Positions 34,226 to 44,546 of a DNA stretch of 64,000 bases are shown piece after piece. The stretch is from Rhabdophis nuchalis. Lineage: Eukaryota > Chordata > Lepidosauria > Squamata > Natricidae. A program made the translations under genes and the position numbers. The notes beneath the pieces are model-generated. The model made no database searches. It was given only the letters and a program-made list of their open reading frames with translations, and was not told the origin of the DNA. Position 1 is the stretch's first letter, and every line of letters begins with the position of its first letter. Location of the stretch: the NCBI GenBank assembly GCA_039707465.1, contig CM077652.1:36496618-36560617 (forward strand), written 5' to 3'.

Positions 34226-37200
34226 GTTTGTTTTTTTAATTGAAAAAGTTTTATTCAAACAAATTTCCCCCCTTTTTACCCCCCCCCCGACATATAATAT
34301 AAATCATATACAAATACTATACCCCCTCCCCTCACCCCGTCTTAGAATAAATTTCTCATTTAGATATTATACCCCCTCGCCTCCCAGCAAACACAGTATA
34401 AATTTCTCTTAATATATCAATGTCCCATTAACGCCATCTTCTAAGTTAATTAAACATATATAAAACATAATATAAATTTCTCTTAAAATAACCGTATCCC
34501 ATTATTCCCATCTCTAGATTAATTATACATACATATTTCCCCACCCTCCACCCTAGCCCTCCCCCACCTCCCATTCAAACCCAACCCCTGACTTCCGCTA
34601 TACACCACTCTAATAATTCCAAACATCCCAAATATTATTTACTCTGTTCACCTATCAATCTAAGCATTCTTACCTAAAAGCTACATAGTACTTCCTAGTC
34701 TGGTATTTATTCTGTATATAATCAATCCATTAGAAACCTTATAACAAACCCATCATAAACACCCACACCTTCAACCTTTTGGTTAAACATTAAAATACAT
34801 ACATGATAATTCTTAAGATCTAAATACCATGTCATATAACCTAACACATTGTAGAACTTAAACCATATATCCTAACTCAAATTTGCATCCTTTCTGGTTC
34901 AAAAGGTTTATTTTTCCCCTCTTCATTTGCTTAATTGCCCACTTAGCAGCACAAAAGATGTAAAGATTGCTCTAGTATTTGAAAAGAGCAAAGTTACATT
35001 CTCTTTTCACAAAGGAAACAGAGGTGGAGTAGAAAGATTTCAGATCCTATCACAGGAAGGATGCAATAAATTGCAGGCATATATCTCCACAACAATATAA
35101 GATGCTAGAACATAACAGATAACAAGTTTCTACTTAAATGCAGCAGATATGTGAAATAACAAATTTCTACTTCAATACATACATGATGATAATTTCTTAG
35201 AATCTAGATACCATCTATAAAATATAATATAAACTTCTTCCAACAGATATTCCAGGCCAAAAACGTAATATAGTAACAACCAGATCAGCTGCAAATGCTC
35301 TAGTGCTATGTACCTTTTGCCTTATAGCTATGCCATTTAAGAAATTCAGGTCCCAAATTATATTCAACAAGACTTCTAAAGTTAAAATATATAACATTAG
35401 AGATAATAAACCTTATCCAAATCCCATATCTATTTTTCTTCCCCCCCCCCCAAGTCTTGATTAGAGAGTTCCAGTTCATTCGCTCGTAGGCCTTTTCCAC
35501 ATCCAAGAAAACCAGCATTGCAGAGATCTACATATTTTTATCTAGATAGACAATTAAAACTTTGAGTTGCCTTGCATTCTCCCTCATATATCCCCTCTTA
35601 AATAACTGGCATCAATCTGTTGGTCCCCTCTTAAATAACTGGCATCAATCTGTTGGAGAAAACACCCATATCTGCTAGATTCTCCCTTCCAGCATTTTAA
35701 TTAACCATTAGTTACATACATGATGATAATTTCTTCAAAACTAGGTACCATCTATAAAATATATTATAAAGATTCTCCCATGAATTCAATATCTATACAG
35801 ATTTAGCATTTAACTTTCAAAGATCAACCCAAATTTTTCCCCAGAACACCAACATGATACTAATCCTTTCCGCTTCAATGTTCATAAGTCCAGCTCTTCA
35901 GGTCTGTTTCCATCTCTTCCGTAACTGTTTATAATACAACCAGTTTAAGCAGCTGCCCCCATGAATAAGAAAAAAAAACACCTTTATATAAACAACCCCT
36001 GAGTTACTTTTCATCAGAATTATTAAGTTCCGAAAACGTGATAGGGTAACAACCAGATCCACTGCAAATGCTCCGGTTCCAGTTCGTTCACTCGCAAGCC
36101 TTTTCCACATCCAAGAGAACCAGCATTGCAGAGATCTGCATATTTTTATCTAGATAGTCAAGTAACTGGCATCAATCTGTTGGCTAATTGCTTCTTCTTC
36201 CTTTTATCCTTTTTATCTTTCTTCTCCTCTGCTTCTGCGGTTTCTGAATTCGTCTGGTACTAGACCTGGCTTCACATTGCTCATCTAATTTACACATTGG
36301 TATTCCAACAGATCCCCCTATAGGAGTCTTCGACAATTCCTCCAAAGTAGAGCTTAAAAAAGGTCCAGGAGAACCCAACTGAATATGTCCTTCCATCTCT
36401 TTTCCAAACTGCTTCTGCTCCATCTCAATATCTTGCTCTAAAACATCCGCTGGTGTTGGTATAGATGTACGTGGGGGCGTTGCACTTGCCTTCAGTATTT
36501 CATAATAAAAATCTCTTGCCTTGTCTATAGTATTCAAACTATACCTCACCCCTTCATATCTGAATATAACACCCATTGGAGCATCCCACCTATACTGTAT
36601 CCCTCTTTTCTTCAGCTCCACTACCAAAAATCCAAAATCCCTTCTAAACTTTAACATTGCTGGTGGTAGCTCCTTGAAAACACCAATCAGATTTCCATCT
36701 ATATGAAGAGAGGAATAAAAAGACTTCTGCAAAATATCATTTCTGAAGTTTCTCTCGATAAAATATATCACAACATCTCTCGGTAATTGCCTTTGTAATG
36801 CTATACTCTGTAAATTTTATCAATCTTAGCAGAAATTTGATCAGGATCCACTTTTAATAATATAGCCAAGGCATTGGCAGAAACTTTTCTTAAGTCTTCT
36901 CTAGGGTTTTCTCTTAATCCCCTCAGTCTGATGGCGTTCTCCATTGACCTAAATTGTATCATAATAACCTCTTTGTCCAATTTATGCATATTCCCTTCCA
37001 TTTCCACAAATTTCAAATCCGTTTCTTTTGCTTTAACTTCCACCTCTGAGACCAATTGTTCAATTTTATTATCAATTTTAATTATGACTTCAGACAGAGC
37101 CTTGGCCATTGCTTGCATATTTTTGTCCGACTGATCATATTTATCCTGGACCATTCTTCTGAGTTCCTTACTTTCATTAACTATGAAGTTCATCAAATCT

Positions 37201-37859
37201 TTAAAATCCTGGGGAGTTACTGCACCAGCTTGTTCCGTTGCCATACTTTTAAGCTTTCCCACTTTTCTAAGAAAAAACTCTTGAAAGTGTCAAAATGAGT
37301 CAATAAAAGATAATGCATTTAGCTTTATAGCTCTGCTGTCCCTTTCCGCCTCCAGTTGTCAGCCAGGGTTAAACAGAAACTGGAATCCACAAATCAGTTA
37401 ACTTTCACTTTCTTTAAACTTTCATCTACATTAACGCCATTTTGGATCCTTTGTTCTGAGCCTGTGTCATACAAATTCAGCGCTATTATCACTTAGAAAG
37501 ATTGAAACTTTAAAATTAAAATACTTGCGAATGTCTTCCTTGTTGGGTTGCCTGGAGCATATTTTTAAAAAAGTTGTTTACGGTGTCTTGCTCCGCTAAA
37601 TCTTAGCGGAGGAATCCAGCAGACCGGAGCTCGAAGCAGCTGAGAAGGGGGGCTCTTCTTGCCTGCACCCCAGAGGCTATAAAACCTTCTGGAGAGCTTC
37701 ACAAGTGGCTCAACCCGACAGCGCGGGCTCTCTCCTAAATTCCTGAGGAATTTAGAGTGTCCAAGGCGTTTACGATCTTTTAAAAACGCCTCTACAGGCT
37801 ACTGGGTCGGCAAGCTCGTAAAAGCCTGCCCGCGACAACCGCAGCACAACCCGGAAGTC
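34226..37859 (-). mobile_element. L1 LINE, rearranged, with 16-bp TSD
   Basis: GTGAGAGGACTAGTTT occurs at 34210-34225 and again at 37860-37875. The left end is T-rich (A-tail of a minus element). From right to left: a GC-rich 5' end, ORF1 (37262-36184), a short ORF2 RT piece near 35306-35518 (FLDVEKAYERMNW), and an AT-rich region with C-runs. Only ~2 kb follows ORF1, where a complete L1 would have over 4 kb. Confidence 0.88.
36184..37262 (-). pseudogene. L1 ORF1 (RNA-binding protein), frameshifted
   Basis: L1 ORF1p is a coiled-coil trimer that coats element RNA. The N-terminal part (37262-36801) starts MGKLKSMATEQAG and contains a heptad-like coiled-coil (NIDNKIEQLVSEVEVKAKE-type) then SMENAIRLRGLRENPREDLR, the conserved RRM-linked motif. 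A stop after DKIYRV interrupts it. The C-terminal part resumes in another frame near 36771 (DVVIYFIERNFRNDILQK, FRRDFGFLVVELKKRGIQYR). One frame change is enough to explain the break. Confidence 0.8.
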
Positions 37860-37875
37860 GTGAGAGGACTAGTTT

Positions 37876-38560
37876 TGCAGAGCCCAGCTGAAAGGGGTCA
37901 GGGCCCTCCTGAATGCACAAGCCAGGGGATGGTGCACTCCTGTCCCAAAGGCAAAAGGCGACCTTGGGATGCATTGATGCATTGAAGGGAAGAGCCTCTG
38001 TCAGGAAGGCTTTAGCAGCTCCTACACTGAGCAGGCATTGGACTAGATCAGGGGTCATCAACCTTTCTTTGTGTTGTGTTGTTTTGGGTTGGGTTTAGTT
38101 TAGTGTATTGTCATTGCACCTTGTACAACAAAATTAAATGCCATCTTCAGTGTACAATGATAGTTCATGTTGTGGTTGTTAAGGAATTCTGTGCAGTCAT
38201 TAAGCACAACATCAGGGGGCGGCTGGTTTCCTCATTGACTTGACTTACTGGAAGCTGGCATTGAACATCACAAGTGGTGATGATGTGACTGTGGGAAGCG
38301 GTGACCATTGTAACTGTGCCAGTTGCCAAGTGCCCCAATCATGATCCCGTGACTGTGGGATTTCAGCGACCGCTAAATTCATAATTTTAAGTCCCTCGAA
38401 CATGATTTAAAAAAAAAAAAGATAAATAGTATTTAGTGCAATATAAAAAATGCAAATCATTTTTCTGCGGACCACCAAAATTTTATCACGGACCACCAGT
38501 GGTGACCATGGGACTAGATGACCTCTATGGTCGTTTTATGAGTCAGTGAGCACTGGCAGG
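37876..38560 (+). mobile_element. CR1 LINE right part with nested hAT and Tigger-like elements
   Basis: The CR1 3' signature GAGCAGGCATTGGACTAGAT stops at 38048 and continues GACTAGATGACCTCTATGGT at 38512. The interruption is the hAT element. Confidence 0.65.
38049..38511. mobile_element. hAT-type element with 8-bp TSD, itself interrupted
   Basis: Starts CAGGGGTCATCAACC, ends CACCAGTGGTGACCATG. GACTAGAT lies at 38041-38048 and 38512-38519. A Tigger-like body (TTGACTTACTGGAAGC..., GTGATGATGTGACTGTGG) sits at about 38170-38400 inside it. Confidence 0.7.
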
Positions 38561-39019
38561 ATTCTCTTTCCTGCTTCTGCTATTGTTTTTACAAGGAGAA
38601 TTTATGGCTTCCCGAACATCTGCTGATTTCATCTGCTGGGCTTTATTGCTGTTGAGCCAATTGATCTGGTTAGCTGTGCAAAGGCAGGGGATGCCAGCTG
38701 CCTCACACAAACTGCACTCCGCAAGTGTGCCATTCTGTCCTCCAGATGTTCTGTTCCCTCAAGGCCTATGTCCTTCCCCAGTCACTTTGGACAGGTCATC
38801 TGTGGCTCCCAGATGCTCCAAGCCCTTTGGAGTACAGTCAGTTTCAGCTGCTTGAAAACGCCCGTTTCCCCCAAGGTCTCTAACAGGGAAATGCAGCCAG
38901 ATTCTCTTTTCTTTGTAGAGCTGAGGGGCAAAGCGCCCAGAGGGCTGGGGAGAGCTGGAAGACATCCTTACACCAGAAATGTCCCATCTACCTCCAATAC
39001 TGATCTACAGAGCACTGAT
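38560..39019. other. Intergenic, nothing recognised
   Basis: No supported gene or repeat. Confidence 0.35.
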
Positions 39020-39262
39020 ATTGAGTACTGATGATGTTACCTAGTTGGGTAATGAAACCTCTGCCCAAAAACCACCAAGCTCAGAGAGCATCAAGGACCC
39101 CACAGTCCTTCTCCACCCCCACCCCTCTTTATCCTTCTCTTCCACTCCACGAAACCCCCATTCCCTCCTATGGCAGCACTGAAGATGTTGCTTAGCTGGG
39201 TCATGAAACGTCTTCCAGAAAACAACCAAGGGTCAGAGAGCACCAAGGTCTCCTCCCATCAA
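39020..39262 (+). mobile_element. Penelope-like repeat, two direct copies
   Basis: ACTGATGATGTTACCTAGTT...GAAACC (39027-39060) and ACTGAAGATGTTGCTTAGCT...GAAACGTC (39178-39212) are the same unit ~150 bp apart, each followed by CAGAGAGCA-CAAGG. The core resembles the one at 20830. Confidence 0.5.
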
Positions 39263-39831
39263 ATACTGCATGCAGAAGGAAAGGGCTGAGCATTGGACCC
39301 TGTCTGTTTTCTGCAGACAAAAGCCAACCTCCGTGGCAGCAACAGCCTGCAATTGCTGAGCTCTTGGTCACCAAAGAAAGTGGCCCTCCTAGCGCAGGAA
39401 GGACTTCACTCAGGAGGGGCTCCGGTCAAGACCCCGTCAAGAGGAGCAGAGCCGCTGCTCAGCATCTTCCTTGGTTTCCATTGTCCTCCTTGGCTGCCTC
39501 AAAGTGGGTCTAAGTGTCAGGGCTTTCTATTTCGCTGAAACAGCTGAAGTTCAGCTACAGCCCTCGAGGCTGCAAAGCTGGCATCCTACAAAACATTGGA
39601 AGGCGGCCCTGCTTTCCAAGGGGAGACAGAAGAACACTCGAGCAATCGGCCAAGGAGGCACTGCTGCACAATCATTTGGGCAGCCGGTGGCATTTGGACC
39701 TCGTCTTGGTGAGGTTTCTTGAGGCCCATTTCAGAGCAGCTTCCCATGAAATGTCATTCAGCCTTTGCCCCAAGGAGACCAGCCACCTTGGCTCGCTTAC
39801 ATAAAACAATGGAAATTTGATCCTCCTAGAA

Positions 39832-40579
39832 CAGGGGTCTCTAACTCAATTTCATTGAGGGCCGCATCAGGATTGGGTTTGACCTTGGAGGGCTGGGGTG
39901 GGGTGGGGCATGGCCAGCTGGACGTCAGTTGTGTCGGGGTTGTTAAGAGTATAATCCTAGTGTTGGGTTAGCAATATATATGTAAGCCATGATTGAAATT
40001 CGTATCTGTAACTTTAACTGATACAGTAGAATGTAATTGGCTGCTGCTTCCTCAATCAGCCATAAGAGGAAGCCAGAAGCACTGTTAGACGCTGATCATT
40101 TGAATGAGGACTCTGTAATGACGGGTTAGATCAGCAGAGCAAGGAGAATCGTGGCTTGAGTAACTGTAAGCCAACTGTGTGAGTTATAGACTGTATTTTG
40201 ATTCAAGACTAACTATCACTTGTTTGTGAAGAAGTAGTTTATTTTCCACCGCAAGTAAAAGTCTGTGTTTTTACCATTGGTGTCTGTGACTAATAGTGTG
40301 AATATCTAGCAACATATCTCTTGCTGCAATTCCGTTGCATGTCTCTCAGTCTCCTAATGGAGATATCCTCAACAGGGATGCCTGTGGTGTCCCGAGCAAA
40401 AACAGGGTCCCGAGCTCCATTTTCGGCTGCAACAGCCTCCTTGCAACCTTCTGCTAGCAAAAACGGCACCTCTGGCCTTCTCCATTTTTGCTGGCAGAGA
40501 CACTGCAGGCCAATCCTTCACTGTTTCCAGGGCAGCCCCACAGGCCAGATGTAAGCACCCCAGGGGTTTGACACCCCTG
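39832..40579. mobile_element. hAT-type element with perfect 8-bp TSD
   Basis: Ends CAGGGGTCTCTAACTC and GGGGTTTGACACCCCTG, flanked by TCCTAGAA at 39824-39831 and 40580-40587. The interior is interrupted by an LTR-like block. Confidence 0.85.
39941..40314. mobile_element. Possible solo LTR inside the hAT element
   Basis: 374 bp starting TGTTAAGAGTATAATC and ending ATCTAGCAACA (TG...CA ends), AT-rich and unlike the surrounding hAT sequence. No matching target duplication is visible, so the boundary or the nature is uncertain. Confidence 0.4.
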
Positions 40580-40599
40580 TCCTAGAACTCGGTGTGTAA

Positions 40600-41235
40600 T
40601 ATACATGTGTTTCCTTCTCTTTTCCAAGGACCTGTTCCTGCTCTACTGTCCCCAGTGTCTGATTCTGGAATCTTTATCCAGAGATGCCTACTGCAGATAT
40701 TTCATGGGATGGTGTGTTCAGATCCAACAAGCCAACTCTGGACACCTGGACATTCCCTTAGCCTCCTTGCCAAAGCAGGCTGAGAATGCACCACTAGCAG
40801 TTCGGAAAATACAATGGCTTCTGAAAGTGAAAATGCAGTGGCTGAGATTCCTGCAAAAAGTCTTTCAAATAAATTTGGTTAACAAAGCCTCTCCAAGATA
40901 CCCGCTTGTGGTGGCTAAAAAGCGCCCTTTTGACATTACCTGGAAAGCTACTGAGGCTAGAAGGCTGCTGCTCCAGCTCTCTCCAGAATCAGCCTCAAGC
41001 ACAGCAGCCGGGCCATTCGGGGAAAACCTCATGCGCTCATTCTGATGTAGCTGTTTCACGTGTCATGCCAGGATGCAGGAAGACCCACGGAAATTGTAAT
41101 GAGCAATGAGTGGTGGGACACTTCAGGACAATTATTTTAGCATATGATTTAGTATATTTGGTAGGTATGTGTCTTACTCTGCAGATTGTTCCTGGACAGG
41201 AATGGGGTGAAGCAATGTCATGTCAATGTTAACCT
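40600..41235. other. Intergenic, nothing recognised
   Basis: A 146-codon frame (40605-41045) lacks homology or splice support and is treated as chance. Confidence 0.35.
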
Positions 41236-41241
41236 CTAGTA

Positions 41242-41360
41242 CAGAGAGAGATCTCCAAAATTGGCAACTTTAAGACTTGTGGACTTCAACTCCCAGAATT
41301 CTCCAGCCAGCTATGTTGAATTCCACAAGTCTTAAAAGTTGCCAAGTTTGGGGACCTCTG
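41242..41360. mobile_element. hAT-type MITE with perfect 8-bp TSD
   Basis: 119 bp palindromic family member, flanked by CTCTAGTA at 41234-41241 and 41361-41368. Close to the RBBP6 3' end. Confidence 0.9.
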
Positions 41361-41368
41361 CTCTAGTA

Positions 41369-42189
41369 TTTGTCCAGTAGGCTCTTCAAAGTGAAAACAG
41401 TCTCTCGCTAGATCTAGGAGGGATGGTAAGACTAAAACCTGCTGCAACAGTTTGTGCTCCTCTGAAGGTATCTACAACAGGGAGGAATCTATGCCTTTGT
41501 ACAATAAATTATTGCAATTTGGGGATTTTATGTCCTGCAGCCCGAGAACATGTCCACTCCTCTCTCCTTATGGCCTGATAGCAAGGAAACGTGGAAAGGA
41601 ATGGAGCTGTGTTGACATAGAACAAAATGGGAGAACAATCTTCGTTGCAAACATTGTAATTCCCCCCCCCCCTTCTCTAACATTGTGTGCATGCGCATAC
41701 CTTTTTAGGTGTAAGTATGCATGCGTGTGGAGTGTCTGGTGTGTGCACAAGTGAAGTGAGCACGTGCAAAAAATTTGCACGCTGAACTGGCACTAATGCT
41801 GGCAGAAACCCAGCCCTGTTTGAGATGGACTGACGGTTCTCTATGGTGCCGAGGCAACAGTTTCAGCCCATCAAGTGTACCTGGACAGGTAATGTTCACC
41901 TCACCGATACTTTGGAAAGCCACCAAATCTTTGATCAGCCCCTTCTGTACCTAAGAGCACCAAGAAGGCTTCATGGGATTCCAGGAGAAACCCACCCTCT
42001 CGTATCATGGAAAAGACTCCAAAGCCCGGATGGATGGTGACGCCCATGGCAGCTGCCTTCCTTGCCGCTTCCCCGTGTTGAGGAATGGAGCTACTGAAGG
42101 CCACTACAATAAAGTCTTCTGCATCTCTCATTATGTAGAGTTTATGCCACTTCCTTTATTAACGCTGGAGCTATAAAACTACCACATTA
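41369..42189. other. Region just past the RBBP6 3' end, nothing recognised
   Basis: It includes a C-run at 41664 and short GTGCATGCG-rich sequence. No gene is supported. Confidence 0.35.
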
Positions 42190-42615
42190 AGATTCAATTA
42201 ACTTTTTTTTTATTTTTCATCCAAAAGTAACAGAACAGGGCTTTTTATCAATCCCTCCAGCTGATATTTTAAACAGATACCAGCCCTTTTACTTATCTTG
42301 ACAGGCAATTAAAAAAAGTGTGAATTTTTTCACAGTACAGTCAACTCCACCCAAACTAAGGTAACGGTGGATAAAAATAAAATGCCCCCCAAATTAAAAG
42401 AAAACTTACCCCCCCCTCCTCCTCCTCCCATATTACATCGTCACAACTCACAAATCTGTACAAAATGTTCACTTTATAAAGCTCTGATGTAAAAATCAAA
42501 TCAAGCAGCAATTCGGTAAGTGCAGCACGGGGCCTGTTGTAGCTCTATTTACAAGGCTCTGTTACTTTACATGAGGACACAATGCCATCGCGGTGGCTAA
42601 GTCCGTCCTGGCCCC
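42190..42615 (-). terminator. RBBP6: RBBP6 3' UTR with poly(A) signals
   Basis: Downstream of the stop codon on the minus strand there are about 400 bp without coding features. A canonical AATAAA is read on the minus strand at 42214-42209, and a second further down at 42160-42155. The first would place cleavage near 42185-42195. The exact site cannot be fixed without transcripts. Confidence 0.65.
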
Positions 42616-44167
42616 CTAGACTGGGACAGGTTTGGCTTTGGGGTTCTCCTTCTCCTTCTCCTTGCTCTTCTTCGACTTCTTCTTCTTGTGTTTGTGTTTT
42701 TGGCTCTTCTCGGCATCCGACTCGGTGCCCGGGTGCTTCTTGTGCTTCTTGTGCTTCTTGTGTTTCTTGTGCTTCTTCTTGTCCTTCTTCTTCCTCTTCT
42801 TTTTGCTGTCCTGGCTGTCCGCAGAGCTAGCGCTGCTGCTGCGGCTCCGGCCTTGGCTCCCCGAGGGGCTGGCACTGGGGCTGCTGGGGCTCTGGCTCCT
42901 GCTGGGCTGGGGGGCCAGGGCGGTGGGGGCTGCTGCAGCCTCTTTCGGCTTCTCCTTCCCCTCCCTGGGTTTTTTCCCTGGGGAGCCGTCCTGCTTTGTC
43001 GAACCGTTGCTGTCACTGTCGCTTTCGTTGTAGTCTGGGACAAAAGCCGCCTCGTCCGTTTCCCGCGTGGGGTCCGAAGAGAGCCGGGACGTGTGGCTCG
43101 GCTGAGGCTTTGGCTTGGTGGCATTCTTGTCGTTCTGAGGAGCTCCTTGCTCCTTGGCTTCTGGAGAGCCCCGTCTTACTGCAGGCTTGCTTCCAGATGG
43201 CCCCCTCTCTTTATTGCTCCAGGCCTCCGAGGAGGGCCGCTGCTTCTCTCTCTCCTTGCCCGAGCCCTTCTCTTGGGCCTTGGGCTGCTCGGCTGGACGC
43301 CGGGAGTCGTAGGTGTTCTTGGGGTCGTTCTGCCGGCGGTCCCTGGATGGGCTGTAACTGCTCCGCTTGGAGTCCCAGCTTTCCTTCTTGGGCTGCTCCG
43401 CTCGCTCCTCCCTGGTCTTGCTCTTGGATGCGGAGGGGGCTGGTTCCCGGGTCCGCGAAGGCGACACTTTCTTTCGCGTGGGCGCACTCCGTTCTTCTCT
43501 TCGCTTGGAGCTGGAGTGGTCTCTGCTGCTATCCCCGTCTGACTTCTTCTCTCGGCTAGGAGTAAAGTCCTTTGTGCTGGATCCATGGGCAGAGTCATGT
43601 TTGTCTGAAGATCTGCTGTCCCTGGAGGAGTGAGAAGACCCACTCTTGGCATTCCCTTGCTCCGTCCCGCGCTCGGAACGGTCCTTCTCTGGCTGGGCTC
43701 CACTCTTCCTTTTCTCAGAAGGCTCCCGGTCAGAGGCGGCATGGTCCCTGTCCTTGGCCTTCCCCTTCTCACTTGATGTCGCCGTTTTGGAGGATTTGGG
43801 GTCAGGCTGTGAAGTTTCACGGCCAGGTTCTTTTGTGGCTCTTGGAGTTCTCTCCACGGGTTCAGGATCCTTCTCGCTCTGTTTGACAGGATTGGGCGAC
43901 TTCGTGTTGACGGTCTTGATGACGCTGGCCGGCTTCCCAATGGCAGAAGGGATTTGGGCAGACTTAACACTCTCCTCCTCCTCCTCCTCCCCCGAGTCGA
44001 AATCGTCCTTATCCCACTTGGACTGAGGAACCTGGATCATGATGATGACGTCTTCAGCAGGGGCAGTGATGTCGTTGTTGTATTCCTCCATAGTCTTGAT
44101 GACGGTGCGCTTGGTGTCCGCTTTATCTTCCAGCTTTTTGACTGGGCTGCCTCCAGCAGAGCTTGTA
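42616..44167 (-). CDS. RBBP6: RBBP6 last coding exon: disordered C-terminus and Lys-His tail
   Basis: It begins STSSAGGSPVKKLEDKAD-TKRTVIKTMEEYNND and continues APAEDVIIMIQVPQSKWDKD, conserved with human. It then runs through a Ser/Lys/Glu-rich region (RETDEAAFVPDYNESDSDSN is recognisable) into SQDSKKKRKKKDKKK and a KKHKKHKKHKKH repeat. The protein ends AKPVPV with TAG at 42616-42618. The exon is more GC-rich than the introns. Confidence 0.95.
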
Positions 44168-44497
44168 CTGAGGAGGCAAGAACCAAGAAAGATTCATTAT
44201 GGGGGATATCAAAGTGTATCATTTCAATTCCTCATTTGGCAGTGGCAATATGAGTTTCCCTGTCTCACCAAAAATACATTTGTCTACCGGCCTCTCATAA
44301 GGAAATGTCCTGGTAACTACACAGATGCTTTAATTTTTTTAATAGAATAAGCTCATTCTATAAAATGGCCTGGTTTCATCTTCAACTGTTCTAATTCTAG
44401 AGAAGCAGAAGGTGATTTGTTAAAACTAATCTTTAAAATCTGCATCTTACGGATCTGTCAAAATTCCAGGGCAAGTCCGGTCATCCAATACAATTCA

Positions 44498-44546
<49 letters not shown>

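Noticed and set aside
40605..41045. 146-codon plus-strand frame
   Set aside because: No recognisable domain, no splice sites supporting it, and it lies among transposon fragments.
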